A stretch of DNA of 64,000 nucleotides, taken from assembly GCA_019843655.1 (NCBI GenBank), contig JACDQD010000004.1, positions 25,865,872 to 25,929,871 of the forward strand. Direction: 5' to 3'. The notes under the pieces are model-generated. The model was not told the DNA's origin. It worked only from the letters and a program-made list of their open reading frames with translations, and made no database searches. The position numbers were made by a program, and so were the translations under genes. This document shows, one piece after another, positions 10,036-25,000 of this stretch (position 1 is its first letter; every line of letters starts with the position of its first letter). This DNA is from Lethocerus indicus. Taxonomy: Eukaryota; Arthropoda; Insecta; Hemiptera; Belostomatidae.

Positions 10036-13000
10036 TTTTATTCCCCTCGGTGTCTCCTTATCCACCGCTCATGACTCCCTCACTTAGCGGTAGTTCCATT
10101 ATTCATCGGCCCTTCGCCTCTTCGCCGCTCATTCAAATCCGATCGTTAATCGAGCCACCGTACCGTTAGGCCTCGTGGCGTGGTGCACCATCCACATCGG
10201 CGTGCACCGCCGCTTCGTGACCACCCCGGTCGCATCAGAGGCCATTCACAAAACATACAACGGAATAATCGCCCAAAAAAAGTACTCTCACTCTCATAAA
10301 TACAAATAATAATGGAAGGTGCACTTTCACACTCACGTGTTGTAATAGGAAAATGCACTAAAAAAACGTTGACATAGTGATCTAAAACAATAATTTAGTC
10401 TTTTAAAATAACTGCATTCAGGAGCACATATTTATGAACGGTGGTGCCTGAAAACCATTTCTGCCCTCCAGCGACGTGGCAAAGCTCGACCTCGAAGAAG
10501 CTGGAAATCTTCATGGCGGTGATATTGAAATGGCGATAAATCTCTTGGCGAGGCTCGCTTTTCCACGTGGGTGGCCGTCCATCACCGTCGCCCGTCCCGG
10601 CCGTCGCTGCCGAAGGCGGCAATTATCATTTATTCTTGGAGGACAATCAAATTATAAGAATAAATAGATTCTATTTAGAGGACGTGTCGTCACCGTCCCC
10701 GTATGATAATTCGGGGATGAAGGCGGTTCCCGCCTCCAAAAGTGCCTCCCATACGATTTTCCCGCCGTCATGGAGTCCGCTACACGAAAAAAAAAACATT
10801 CAGTTCTCGCGTCGAATATTGAAAATAAAACGGTAGATATTATACTGGCTTTAACGCCAGTGATGTTCAATTACAAAGTAGCAATAACAGCTGCAAAAGG
10901 TCAAAGTGACACATGCCATAAATGTAAGAGAATACTTCGAGTCGGAGGTCAAAGCGTTCTGCATTATCATTAATGAAATTGGCACTAAAGGCTAAGCGAG
11001 TGGACAATTAGGCCGATGATAATATCCCACTTTATTGCTCTTTAAATGAACTTAAAGCTATTTATTAGCAGTTTTAAAGTGTTCTGTAGTTATGTTGAAT
11101 GTGTTATTTGGACAGCCTCTTTTGCAGTCGTTAACAATGAAGGCAGGACGGCCTACCGGTAATCAACTAAGTGTCTCGCTAATTTACCAACTGAGCGGTA
11201 CTGAAGATGGAATTTAAAAAAGTTTACAGTAGGACCAAAACAGCCGACCGGGACAGAAAATCGCAAGAATGATTTACGTAATATTTTAATTACTATCGTG
11301 CAAATATTTATGAAATAATGACTGTCGGCCGTTTGGGTTGGTAAAAAATTTCGAACACATCCTCGCGTCCCTTACGAGTCATCCCTTATCACCAAGTGCA
11401 CGGAACTATCAGTGGGAGTTAACATAAATCCGATCGCGATTTGACTTAAACTGAATTGATAGCTGTATCGGGCGGTGTGCGCAGTGCGGCCGCCGAAACG
11501 AATGCCAATCACGGTTGACCTCAAAGCCGGCTCTAGGTGGTATAGATAGCATCGGTATTTCTGATAAAAATTATCTGCCGAGCGTTACTGATTACACCGG
11601 GAATATTCGAGCAATCCGGGTCGGTCCGTAATACACAATACACGATAACGGCTATTGAATTTGAGCCCGTTAAAAAATAAAATGGGCTATTCTAGGTGAA
11701 AATCGGCCATTAAATATCTAAAATTTCATATTCGCCAATAAAATAAAAAGTATTCTTCAAATTGGCCCAACTAATATAAGTCATTACAGTAAAAGGTGAG
11801 TTGGTAAAGCCTGGAAGGCTATAATAATCTAGTTAATGTAATTGTTTGGTCATGCCTGACCTCACAGTCGGTGGACTATTACAGAGCTCTAATTGAATGA
11901 ACGGAGCGCAAACAAAGGGAGGGGGGAACAACAAATTACACAAGTGGTGTGCGGTTATTAACATTATAATTATAGCTCGTATGTATTGAAATTATCAAAA
12001 AGACCTAAGTTTTACTTTGTGTATGCATTATAGCTGATGCAAGTTGATGAATTCGATCTAGCATAAGAAGGGCCTGTGAACAAATCGGAACAAGTGGCCA
12101 AATCATACGGTAATTTTGTTGTATACACTTTATTGTATACGTCGGAAGTATACAGTTTTTCGTAACACCTGCGAGAAGCTTGCGGCCTCGCCGTCGGCCC
12201 GGATCGTTTTAAGTACAGGCCGGTAGGGACCCCCAACAATTTTGTGAGGGTAGCGGCCAGGCATTGAAAGGTAAAAAGAGAAGAAAAAAAAGAAAGTAGG
12301 GCGAATTGAGACGTCGGGGGAAACGCCGACGGTCGTAAGGCGGTTTGGGCACGTACTCGGCGTCTGGAGTGGCGAGTGGAAGCCGGAGTTGGGTGGTTTG
12401 TTGGGTGGGTGGGTGGTTCTGGAGCCTCAACGTCCAGTGAGGCTCTCCGCCGCCACCCACGTCTAATTGGGCCCGGCCCCAGACCAAATTACAACTGTCC
12501 GTAAAACGACGAGCATTAGTATACGGACATGATATATCATGGGGTCGACCCCACGCCACTGCGTACCGGCCGGAACCCCTACCGAAAATCGTTAACAATA
12601 TACGATAACCGTAACTTGACCGGGGTTCGTATCCAATCTAACTATGCCCGACCTCGGCAATCAGACTTTTCCACTACCTCACCGTTACAGCTATAAATTC
12701 CACGTTGATCATATAAGTTTTGTCTTTCTTCTGCGACATAACTCGGTTCTGTCTACCGAACCTAGAACATGATGGGTACTAAAATAACTGAATATTATTT
12801 TATTGTTACCGGACCAAGTTTACGCCCAAAGTCTCTCTGATAGTTCGTAGATTCGTAATTTATCCGTGTTGTCGCAATTAGGCCGCCTCGACGGGCCCCA
12901 TAAATATGGGTGCCGGTGCTAATCGATGGCCGGCTGAGCGATATAAAACGGTGATTCGGTGATCATCCTTCGGTAGCATCCTCTGTCGTAAATCCACTGC

Positions 13001-14023
13001 CGATAGGGCCCAAAGCGACAACGCTTATAACAAGCCGTGCCTGCAAATTTTACAATTACTTTTGGCAATAATATGCTGTGTATTGGATTACACTCCTTTA
13101 CTCTTATTGGACTGTTTTTATGACGTTCTCCGAAACGAAGCAATACATGTAAATCTCAATTGATTTTTTCTATTGACCTTTACACCCCCGAAATTGTGAT
13201 ATTTCGGGACACCCAATATCAATATGACGTATCGGTATAGTACGTTAGAGAGTGTAATGGTAAATATTTTTAAGAAAATATGCATTGCAATAGAAGAGTT
13301 CGTTATTATTACCTAACGGTAAAATGGTGTGTTAATATTATTTTTCGTGTTATTGTTTTATAAATGGTTGAAGGGAATTGTGCGTTGAAGCTTCGACCCT
13401 CACGGAGAATTCATTATGCTACCCCTAAGCCCTGCTCTCCCTTATCAAGGCCCGATATTTTTTTTACCTGGGCAGTTACTACGCAGTTAATTTCGACTCC
13501 CCCGTAATCGGATCATGTCGCAATGAATCAAGCCCATTCGGGATGATCCAATCGTTCCATCGGGATTTACAGCCTTTTCCTATAATTCCACGAATGGTCT
13601 CTAACAAAAAATAATTTCATCATTGTACCGCCTCCGCGGTTAATTATGATTAAGTGTAAGAATGACATATTTCCCTCCCAACAGTGGGGTATTAATTTAA
13701 AATTGAATTCAAGAAACAAATTATATTCAATAGTGATTGCAACACTTTGCGCCGCAATTGAAGTATTAAATTTGTTGTGTTTCCTGATCGGCACCAAGAA
13801 ATAAAGAGTCATTTTTATCCCTCGGGCTCGGAAGCTTTATTGGTCAATTATCAATAAGCCCAGTGGGTATTTGTCAAGTTTATCCTAGTTTGTCGTAGAT
13901 ATAATTCTGTATCTACCCAATGATTCGTAAATGTAACATCAAAAGGAAACTAAAGTCACTGGAAACTATGACATCCTACTTTCCAAAATTTTTCAAAGGG
14001 TGCGTATTCGAGTCTAATGCATT
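10036..14023. other. non-coding, no gene seen
   Basis: No gene recognised. Open frames at 10476-10667, 10567-10836 and 12209-12598 overlap one another on both strands in GC-rich patches and show no family match, so I treat them as chance. Confidence 0.45.
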
Positions 14024-14034
14024 CCCCCCCCCCC
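14024..14034. repeat. poly-C run
   Basis: Eleven consecutive C at the left edge of a GC-rich block that extends to about 14400. Confidence 0.85.
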
Positions 14035-14400
14035 TGTCAACATTGTAATTCGTCGATACAAAATCGAATTACGCCGCGCCTTCGAACTCTCTATCGACTG
14101 TGTTATTATTGATGAATGCCCCTGGGGCATTAAGGAGGCCCTTGATAAGGCCTAAGAGCGAGCCTCCTCCACTCGTCAGGTGGTCCCCGGCCCCGGCCAG
14201 TGCATTAAATGCAATTGAGAAAGCCCGAGATAAGCCCCAGGGCTCATTAGCGTATCTCTGCCCTACCCGGAGTGTAATAGTGTCCCTCCCACCCACCCTC
14301 ACTCTCTCACTCACTCCCTCCCTCGCAGCCCTGCACCCACCCTCTCTCTTTGTTGACGGCCCGCCCAGGGATTTAGCTTTTCATTAAAACCGCACTCGGT
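14035..14400. other. GC-rich non-coding block
   Basis: A GC-rich island with long overlapping open frames on both strands (14069-14314 minus, 14100-14387 plus), as expected where stop codons are rare. A CT-rich tract lies at about 14283-14350. No protein family is recognised. Confidence 0.45.
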
Positions 14401-17400
14401 GGGGTCAATTATGCCAATTGCCAGTTTTGCCCGGAGGCTGAGACCGTAATGTCGGAGATTAGCGCTAAAAGCATTTTAGAACGACCCGACAAATAATTAT
14501 CCCGGCAACAATACCCGTTGTAGTCTGCGAGGGTTTGGCAGACCATTGTTTTCAATCGAAATAATATATCTATATTATATACATATATTATATGTTACCG
14601 TATAACATATCTTGGTTTGGGTTCTCTCTATCGTCCTTCCAGGTACTTCTGGAATCGATGTCAACTCTGTCACCATTCTGTTATTGCGGAAGCTCAAGAA
14701 TTTAATTTTTCTTCTACTTCCTTTCTGTTTCTAGTTCTATATATAGTTTCTATTTCTTGTATCTAATCTATAATAACAATTATTGTAATTACACCCCAGA
14801 TGAAAATTAAAAAAGACCTTGGAGTTTATAGAGTACTCATTTAATTATTACAGGCGTTTCACCAAAAAATGATACATTTTATAATGAGTGGCAGTAGGCG
14901 GGCGGGCGGGATGGTACTAGTGCTAGCTACAGGTGTACAGGCAGGTCTGTAGAAATGCCTGGGCTCTTAGTCACCGGCTCTGTCCATCAGACAATGGCAA
15001 AATATTTGTTCCTCCGCGTACACTCCCCAGTCCTGTTCCAACACCTGTTTGCACCTCCGGCGGGTTGACACGTGTTTTATTTTTCGGCAGGGGCCTGGCG
15101 TGCGAATATTTTCCCGACTCATTGTTTCCGGCCGGTTATTTGAATCTTGTTTACCGATCGCCAATTTTGATTCGCCGATAGTGGCGGAAACTATTCAACT
15201 TCGTACGTCCTGCCGAGCTGAAACCCTCAGGTTCAGGGTTCAGACGTGCGGCGTATCTACCGGAAGTGGAAGGCTACAAATGAATTTATATTATTTTGAT
15301 CCATCGCGGCTTTTCTCAGATTGTCTATCATTGAATGAAACTACACCGTTAATATCAGAAATTTAACTCACAAATTAAAAAAATTAAATTCAAAATTTAA
15401 TTATTATTAAATTAAAAAATTTAATGGCAAGCATGAATAAATACTCTACAGACTGTGCGCTTCACTAATGCATTACGAATTATTGCTAAACTTTTGCATC
15501 ATAGGAAGCCGATGTACATCGTACATATACATGATTAGATGAAAGGAGAAACCTGACAATTCGAGTAACATTCGAACCCTCGCGGACCCCATAGAAACAC
15601 TTTAAATTAATTTCGATAAGTACTGAGGTAAAGTATACCGGCGATCTGTTTATTGTTTATTCTGTGTATAATTCAAAAACCCCTCTGTTATATAAGCCCG
15701 GGGTATACAATGTTCCTATTATTTGGTTATATATATGTGATATATAATAAGTTTATAATGTTAAGCTCCAAGATGATTCTCAGCATCCCATAATCCGTGC
15801 ATATCAATTTTATGTATATTAATATTTTTAAATTAGGAAGCTGTAGTGTATATATGAATTTGTATTTTTCGGATGTTGCAGCTGCACTATGGAATATTCT
15901 TTTCCTTTGTAAGCTGATATCCAAAACAATGTTAAATAATTTACTATATTAATATTTTTAAGAATTTTTATCTTACATACAGATTATTTTCTCTCAAATA
16001 AACCAATACGCAAATAATAGTAAAGCTCTGTGAATGAAAATGTTCATATGTGATACAACTAATTTGTGTTAGCTGGTAGGACGGTTTCCTAAATATACAA
16101 TAAAATATTGTGGCGAAATCGGAAGATCATTGAATTTTAAATCGTTCTGCTGTGAAGAGAATGGGGGTTTTCGTTGATGTTGGTTGAACGCAGTACTGTT
16201 GGGCCCACCTTGAGGCCTTGGTCGTAAAAATAAGTTTTTCCGCGTAATATTATCTCAAATTTAGTACCACAGAGAGAAAAAGGGATGGTTCCGTTTCAAG
16301 TTAAATTATGGATATATCTAGAAAAAAAGAAATGTTGATATCAATTATTAAATATTACACATACCATTAACTCCATGTGACCTCAAATGATTTGTAGTGT
16401 CATGCTAATATTTTATTTTTTATTTCGTTTAACTCTAGAAGGCTTCCTGACGGTTTCCTATAAGATCCATATTTAGTACTGAGTAAATATTTCCGGGAAG
16501 AAGTGTTTCGCAGTAAAACGTATCGAAGTGGACATTTATTTATTTATCCTGAGATAATAACTCCTCCACTACATCCCGAGAGTAAATATTAAATATTCTG
16601 ATAACTGTTTTTTTTATATATATATTTTAACGTCTGAAAACAGTCAATTAATGGAATCGGGCGCGAATTTTGCATTAGGGCAAGGATTTTCGTATTTTAT
16701 GTTTGATAGGAGTAAAATTATTGCACAAAAAATGTTTAATTAAATAGTACACGTCAACATTTCTATAGTGCATTACTGCAATGTTTTATTGTTTGATTTT
16801 CGGATATATAAGGAGGATAAGATAGGAGGCACACCGTTGGCAATCAAAATTGCGAGTGAAATTATAACTGACATTAAAGATGCGGAACGCTGGAGAGCGG
16901 CGTGCGGAACTTGACATAATGTATTCGCAGGAACATTTGTAGCAGTCTCCCCTTACGTGATCGCTCTGTTTGTCATTCCTAAACGAACAAATAAGTTCGC
17001 CGGGTCGCTATTTGAAAACGCGAATTATCCCCATCCATTTAACACGGGTCGACTACATTCCTGAGCCAATCGATAATGTTTGACTTGCATTGTCGGCAGG
17101 CGGCGCTGGGTCCACATCCCGTTCCCTGTCCCGCTTATGTAGACCCATATGTCGGGCTCGGATTTAGAAATTATGTCATCGGCAGAATATCTGTTATCCG
17201 GCGACACGGTGACACGCCCGAGGGGAAATAAATAACAGTTCCTGTCGTCGGGGGGATCGAGAAAGCGAGACCTATCGAAATCCGATATATCTCGTATATT
17301 ACAATTTATTTATATCCAACCCTGGAAATACTCGGAGCGGTGGGAAATATCGCCTATCCGAGAAGTGGACGGAAGCGGGTTTCATACACCGGGAGCATAA

Positions 17401-20319
17401 TAAAAACCGGCCGGAGAAAGCATACTAATTGGCTAAATTCCTCCGGCCGTACAAACAAATAACCGAAGCGTTTCGTTTATATAACAATTAGGAGCGCAGC
17501 ATATAAAGTGTTTGCTCTGGCCTGGAAACGACCCGCATTTCGGGTTGTGTCCAGGATGCCGTGTCCGGAGTTAGTGGAGGGGGGCTACCGGATTACGAAA
17601 TGCGGGACCCGAAGAGTGAAGCGGAGGGAGAGGGAGGGAGGGAGAGGGAGACAAGTACTAAAGCGGTGTCGAATCGCCCACATGGAATCCCTCCACCGTC
17701 GGTAATTACAGGTATTTGGAAACATTTATTACGCCGATAGATCCGATGACGACAAATGCTTCCAGGTTTCCCTTTCCATTCTGGAAACGGAGTAAAAAAA
17801 ACAAGGAGTAAAGGAATGAATGAGAGAGAACTCCCCTTCTTCTAGATTTATAACTCGTATTTAGTGCCACAGTTTATCTTGGGACGCCAAATAATACATC
17901 ACTCCGGTGGGGCCCGGCTAACTCCCGGTATACAACATAATCCGGTTCCCGAAATTCTTCCTTTTCTTCTCTTTTTCTCTCCCCACCCTCCTTCGCTTCC
18001 TTCGCTCTTTTGCCGCCCAAATACCGTAATTAAGTCCGAGCCGAGTGGAGGAGGAATCCTCGTTGAAAATAAATTGCGGACGAAATGTCGATTAAAAAAG
18101 CGCTTTTTATTCAAAACCGGTCTAATTGCAGCCTTCGGTAACGATATTTCATTCGTGCCGGCTAATAATACGCTTTTCGGACAATAAACTTTAATTGGTG
18201 CCCGAATTCTGTGACGGGCGACCCGCTTTGTTATTGCACACGACCTGATATAAAAATATTGGAAAGAGAAAAATACCCCCGGGCCCGGAAAAACTAAATT
18301 TAATAACGGACCTCGTATTAACGGAGGCTCGATTTCACGCTCAGTCCCCGCCTGGCAATAAAGAATCACTTCTCCCACGATTAAAATCACCGCCGACTCC
18401 CTAATTCCACCCTCCCCCCCATCTAAATGTCTCTTGTCGCATTCTTAGGTTGGAAATAGTTTGTAGTCTCCCTACAAGTTTGTTTCAAAAAATAAGTCCG
18501 TTGAATTGCTTGAACCGAAAAGAACCGACCCCGAATAAAAAATTATGAAAATATAACAGATAAAGTCTGTCTTCTCCGAGTTCTTAATCGTGCGATAGTT
18601 CGTTATCGGTGAATTTCCCAATCCATTCGCAACATGTCGTGAATATCGTCGGATCTCAAATTAATCGTTTTAGAAAATGAAAAAGAAATACTATCGTGAG
18701 TTTAAAAATATGTAGAAATATATTTTTTAATAATTCATAAAATAAATTACACAATAAAACGGCCCATTTTCCAATGTGCTACATTATAAAAAAATATCTC
18801 GGGTTTGTGAAATATTCTGCAAGATGAAACCCGCCCGTATATCTGTTAGTTGGGCTGCGAGAGGAGCTCCAGGGAACGTTATGAAATCGTTCGCGGAATG
18901 TTCGATCATTTCCGTAGCCACAAGTGTCCACTTCCAGGCATAAATTTCGGATTAAAGGCCCCCAATAAAAAGCCAAAGTCCCCTGCACATAAATTCCCGT
19001 TAGCGAGCACTTTCCGGGAGTAGAAGAACCTGAAAATTCCCAATGGCATAAATATTCATATCTCCCGATAATTTATCGATTCCGGGATCGGACGCAATCC
19101 GTCGGTTTGTCTTCCCTTTTAATGACCCCCATTATATTTTATAGCTGACAAATTTGAAACAATAAATATTTCATTTGGCTCGTAAAACGTAATCGGTTCT
19201 GTCGTCACTTCTGGGGTTCCGAGTTTTCTGAATGAAATATCGCCCGAGTAAATCACCCCCGAGAGATTTTTCTTTTATGTCCCCCCCTCACCCTCCCCAT
19301 CCCCGAATTCCGGCTAATATCTACAGATTTGAAGCTTTATTTCGAGATTACCCCTTCTCAAACTCGCTAATAAGCCGCATTATTTATTGCTTCTGGTTAT
19401 ATTTGAAGATTTATGATCGCCAATTTCAGTCATCGCCTCTTGCTCCTCCTAGTTTATTCGGGCGGTGAAAGCGACTAAGGGGCATTACTATACCGGCCGC
19501 GTATACTACGCGTGCCGAGACCTACTGGAAACATCGTCGCTCTGAAATGAACGGGTCGAAAGCGAGTAAATTGAATATTGTCTGAAATATAATAAATAAT
19601 TTTCATCGTCAGTACGCGCGATGACGCATCGTGTCAGCACTGTATGTCTGGGTTGTTATAACCCCTCTGCTACGTAACAGTGCTAACCGCTACAGGAAGT
19701 AGGCGAGTGGAGATTATTCGAAACTGAATATCGTATTCCAAACACTCGCGGTTTCCCGCGAAACATCGCATACTCGTAACTGTGAATTTCAAAATTCGCT
19801 CGTTTCCGTTTCTCGGTTCGATAATGATTAAACTAATTCATGAACATGTTTATATTGTTACACACAATTTATGGGAAAACGTTGATGTTTGGTCAGCTAT
19901 CCCCAACAAGCGTATACTCGAATTTAACCCGAGAAGAAGTATAAACTTTAGCCGGGATGGATATTATTCTCACACCGAACGACTAGTTACACTGTTTACC
20001 TAAACAAATTACAGAAGTAAATAGGGCGAGAGAATAAATATTTTCGTTTGACTTTCTGAGTGAGTTTAATTCAATCGAGAGCGCCCAGTCAGCTAATGCT
20101 TGGAGAAATCCTCCCACACTCAATCAGCGTACGCAAACACATTCAATTTACAACTCAATGAAAAAAAAGAGTCGTCATATCTCGATCAGATGTGTCGAGG
20201 TCAACTGAACCGGTCGCCACTGCAAAATTCCGCCGATTATTTTTATCGCGTACAAAAAAAATTGCACTCTATTTTTCGACATAACCCAGCTGCCAGTGGA
20301 AAGAGATAGACTTTGCGAA
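14401..20319. other. non-coding, no gene seen
   Basis: AT-rich sequence interrupted by GC-rich patches at about 14880-15250, 17200-17700 and 17880-18420. The 163-codon minus-strand frame at 17899-18390 lies in such a patch, is low-complexity near its end, and matches nothing I recognise. An AT-rich inverted-repeat-like stretch lies at about 15370-15425. Confidence 0.45.
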
Positions 20320-20412
20320 AGAAAAGGGAGGAGATAGAGAGTGGAAGTCGGAGGGAGGGAGAAAGAGAGAGAGAGAGAGTGAGTGTGTGTGAAGGAGGAA
20401 GGGAGAATGAGA
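20320..20412. repeat. purine (GA/GT-rich) tract
   Basis: The plus strand is mainly G and A, with a (GA)n run at about 20365-20380 followed by a short (GT)n run. On the minus strand it gives a spurious open frame. Confidence 0.8.
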
Positions 20413-21217
20413 GACAAAAGAATTTTTATAAAATCATCTGATCAAATAGCAAGTACTCGACAATTTGGGTGTACATTTCCGACAGTTAATTAATCATAGA
20501 CGAATCAAACTGTGTACGAAAAGGATTAAACGGGGCCAATACTCAGTAAACAGAGATTATTTTACGTAGTCCAGATATAGACGCGGAGAAGTATTTCTGG
20601 TATTGTGGCTGGTGCTATCTAATCTGGCGGGGGCAAAAAGCGGTCCCTGTTCGCCGCCGGCGGGCCCTCAGAATTAGTTGAGCAAACGCCGATTAGAGAA
20701 AAGTTATCGCCGACCGGAGCTTCTGTAGCGTTTGCACAAGGATACACCTGTATCTTGAAATAACCCGCTAATAATGCCAACTAATAAGACGAAATTACAG
20801 ACCGGCTATGCTATAATAATATATATTTTAGCCTGAGATTTAAATTGGATTGAAATGAAACCGAAAGGGTAAGTTTAATTATGAGGCTCAAATAAGCTTG
20901 TAACTCCGAACCTTTATTCGTCGCTTCAATATCTGAACAAGATCTGCCGATCAGTGTTGCGCAACCAATTACTCGCTCTGCATTAAGCGCTCTGATCACT
21001 GTTTGACCAAGAGCTATTATCGCAGACGAGGGGGTAGAGTTGGAAATCAAATACAATCTAGTTTACATTTCGATACGATTGGAAGTAGAAATGGCAAATA
21101 AATATAAGTCCGAATTGCGAAAAAAAAACCAATTTAATATTTCATTCCGCCAAACCCTGAAAATTGGGTCAGTTGTCGGCTTGTGACGAAATTCCGGCTT
21201 CTTCCTTCGACAGTCCT
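20413..21217. other. non-coding, no gene seen
   Basis: Mixed composition. No coding or RNA gene recognised. Confidence 0.5.
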
Positions 21218-21760
21218 TTATTTTTTAAGTTTTTCAACTTTACAGTTATAAGTACAATTGAAAGATGTATATTTTTGACATGTTTGTTTCGATAAAGAAA
21301 CCGCCCAATTATGGCACTTTTCGATTTAACTACTGTCCGCGGTGACCTCTGGGGCAGTGGCGTTTAAGCCGTCGCGGTGGGGATAATTGATGGGTAATAG
21401 AGGAGGGTGAACGAGCAAATTAGGATGAGGAATAAGGCGGGACTTATGGAACTTGAGGAACCGGGAGTTCGCGACTTCGTCGCCTGTCGTTGAGGTCGTT
21501 ATGAATGGTGCGATTTGAAACATACGAGGGAGCATTAAGGATGGTTCGAAGAACTTTCTGATTGGACGCGAGCGATGTTGGATGTCTCGGTGGGACCCCA
21601 TAGTTCTATACCGTATGTCCACGTCGGTTTTAATATGGCTTTGTATATTGCGAGTTTGTTACTTAAGGTGAATTTAGTAATGGTCTTAGAAGTCCAAATT
21701 TGCGGTTTAAGTCGACTCTTTTGAGTCGGGTATGGGAATTCCACGTAATCCTACCGCGGA
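21218..21760 (-). mobile_element. degenerate jockey-like LINE fragment
   Basis: Minus-strand remnant of the same family as the element at 4041-4430. From the right it encodes pieces of the region downstream of the RT domain: TWNSHTRLKR, then LSNKLAIYKAILKPTWTYG and IELWG, then (in another frame) RTILNAPSYVSNRTIHNDLN, then the SPPRRLK-like end. Small deletions relative to the 4-kb copy shift the frame at least twice, for example just after the IELWG block. The 3' end is an A/T-rich tail at about 21218-21240. I found no convincing target-site duplication, so the boundaries are approximate. It is older than the other two copies. Confidence 0.85.
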
Positions 21761-22073
21761 TTCAAAAATGAAGTGGGGTCAAATCTGTAAATACCGGCGG
21801 GGAGGTGGTATTATCCGCTAATGGATTATATAGGGCTGGGCCTAGAGTGAGTGAGTGAGTGGGTGAGTGGCCGGGGTCCTAGGCCGGGGTCACACGTGTC
21901 CGAGCCCGGCCACCTCCCGGCCCCCGGCTCCTCCCGCTCCTGAATATATTACCGGCCGCCTCCGACCCAAATTACAGTAAATAAGTCATTTTTTTTCCTC
22001 CGCCGGGCTATATGGCCAATATAATCAAGACGTATTTGTGCTCTAGACGGGGGGGTGATCGCCCCGGGCCACT

Positions 22074-22081
22074 ATGCAAAT
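22074..22081 (+). promoter_or_regulatory. POU octamer ATGCAAAT
   Basis: Exact octamer match. Single 8-mers are expected about twice in a window this size, so it carries little weight alone. Confidence 0.25.
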
Positions 22082-25000
22082 CCGTGCCGGCCACTCCCCT
22101 GACTCGCGCTCCTGCCACCCTCCGCCGAATTATATCCCCATTAATACAACAATATTAATAACTCGCTCCGCTTCCATTTCATTATGGTCCAGCCCGCCGC
22201 CACCGCCTTCTTTTTATCCTTTTGGCGTGATACTCGGCCATAATTTCCGCTTGATTTATGGCGTAAAATGCTGGCGCCCCCGGGCCTCGCGACTGAAAAA
22301 ACGGAAGAGAAACGATTTCGATTGTGACGAACTAAGTGTCTACAATTTTATTCATTTCTTTTATTTCAATTACATTACGTTAGAAATGTGATATTTGAAT
22401 TTGATCTTCGAGTCTCCCACCCTTTCCACAGGTTTTAGAGAGCCCGTCGGCCTTATTATAACTGCAATTTAATGTTATGCAGTTATTCGGGGGTTATTTG
22501 AGGGTGAATTACAAACATACGTTTGCTGGAAAATTTAGTACACCGCCGGGCCACTCCTGAGGCTATACTAGAGCATCGGAAAATAGGAACGAGTCATCGC
22601 TTAATTCGTTAATTATCTACAATAAAACTCATGGACTTCGCGAGACCTCTCTTGTCGGGCCACAAGAGGAGCTAACTGCAGGATAATGGGAGGGATAATC
22701 GAACCTTATACCGACACCGGCGTAGAGAGAGGCTGTTGGGGATCATAATTCGTGAACTGCTCCCTTTGCCGTTATTACATTGCCGGCCTAGCTTCAGGCT
22801 CAACACAATGCAGATTCGAAGTTAACTCAACCCGAACACAACAACCGTCTGAGTCAATAAACGTAATTCACATTTCATAGCTTCCGATCGAGAAGAAGAA
22901 GAAGAAAAAAAAATGGACTCGAACGAAATTGTTATTTCTGATAGCTTAATTATCGGGCCGGCTACAGCTCACGGCCCCCCGATATTTATTGCTATTAGCG
23001 CTACCGCTACTCGATTTCTGCGTCCAAACTTCTACAAGTCCTTGTTGATTTTTCATTCTAAATAAACACTTAATTTATTTATTCAAACATCTACTTCCTG
23101 GCGCGACTTCATGTTTATCCGTACTTTTTTGTAGATCATTTACAGAAAACGGAATAGATTATGCTATTTATTTTGTACGATAATGCCTTTTATATTTATC
23201 AGAATAATTACTGAAATTGGCCCGCTGTTCAAAACATCGGTTGATTATGTTCACAACACAATTTCCCACTTAACCTTCTGCACACTTACGTGTGGGTGAT
23301 GTTTTCGTTTTCGAAATATCATTAACGGGGTTGTGTTTTTTCGTTTATTTTCTGATAAGGAAGTGTTAGAGGGGTAAATGGGGACTAAACATGGGAGTTT
23401 AGTTTCGATCATAAATTGCATTCAAAGTAACACCAACAGTTGAGGAACTGTCGAGAAAATAAATGTAAAATTCGAATAAATGCCGGTGAACTAGCGTTTA
23501 CTGCGCAATTATGAGCAGTATATAAATAAATTCATTTTATTATTAATGATTACTTTGAATATTATTTCTGCACTAAACTTGGATGACGTCTTTATTTAAA
23601 GAAACTTTATTATTATTATTAACTCATTATATAACAAAAATATGTATAATAAGGCAGTGAATATGAGAAATGGAATAGCTAGTTTAACAACTCGTTACTC
23701 CTTCAAATTGCATAACACCAAAACGGAATTCTAATTTCAATCAACCTCATTTTCCAAATAATTAGGGCCCCGGTTGATCGTAATAAATTAAAACGCGATT
23801 TTCAAACTGCGATACGACAAATAAGTTCAATAATATTGGAGGCTAAATTGATACTCGTTAGAATTCAATTATTGGAAACGGAAAAGGATTGATTGGAATT
23901 TTCTAAACGTTAATGAGAATTAGATAGGGCCTGCGCTTATACCGAGGCGGCCATATTAATAGTGAAATTATTCTAAATAGTTATAAGTCGGTTCAATGCT
24001 TTGCATTTTATCAGATTTATACTGCATTAATTAATACGATGGTTGACAAATATTATATAATCTCGGGCAACATTTATTAATTTAACATGAATATGTGTAT
24101 ATCTTATTTTGTTTTTTCTACCTTAAGGGAGTGAATGGGGTCTTTTCACTTCACGGCAATCGTACCATAATCTGTTCTTGTAATAAATCTCAAAGAAGTA
24201 TTATTTAAGAGGATAGGTATTTTCGGTATTTTTGTATCCTGTTGTGGTATATTTTTTGCATTCTTATTAAAACAAGTCAGATTTTATATAGCACAGTATA
24301 AAAATTCAAAGTAAACTCCGCTCATTTAGCAAATTGGAACTTTTTGCAGAAGCAAGAACTGTGGCCCACCGGCTAAGGACATCGTTATAACCTGACCTCA
24401 AATAAATATGGCAAGACGTCGGAACTGATCTAGCGTAGAGGCGAACATGGAATCGCAAAACTGACTGATGTCATGTGCAGTGACCCACAACCAATAGTTT
24501 ATGAGACGAAACTGTGATTAACTCGAAATTATAGATGATGTCACGCTCCGCTGGCATCATTTTGAGCAATACATCAAAAATATTAATCGGACAATCGAGA
24601 ATAATTAATTGATCCTCTCCTTTTGTTTTTTTACGGGCCGACTTCAATAAGAAGCCTATTTGATTTCTTATGTCATTCGTCTAACAATACGTTAATTGTG
24701 AATGGATTGCCCACACAGCGTTAATTGGACAATGAATTATCAGGAAGCAAAAGTGAGAATAATTGTCTGTAAAATATGCGCCGTTAAGAAAATGGCGGTG
24801 ATTCACGTCCTCATCTGTTTCCAAATATCCTTCCCATTATAATATTTCTCGTAATTTAAAATTAAGTGAAGTTTTTTCCTGCTCATTTATAGATGGGGAA
24901 ATAAAGATCTATTGTAAAATATGGAATTTGTAGGACAACATTATTACAATAATTTTTTAAGAGATCCTCATTCGGTACGCCCCTACTCCCTCCAATGGCA

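Noticed and set aside
15565..15590. Possible tRNA T-loop on the minus strand (GGGTTCGAAT)
   Set aside because: The flanking arms do not form the T-stem and no A-box was found upstream.
17899..18390. 163-codon minus-strand frame
   Set aside because: Lies in a GC-rich patch with a competing plus-strand frame; no domain recognised.
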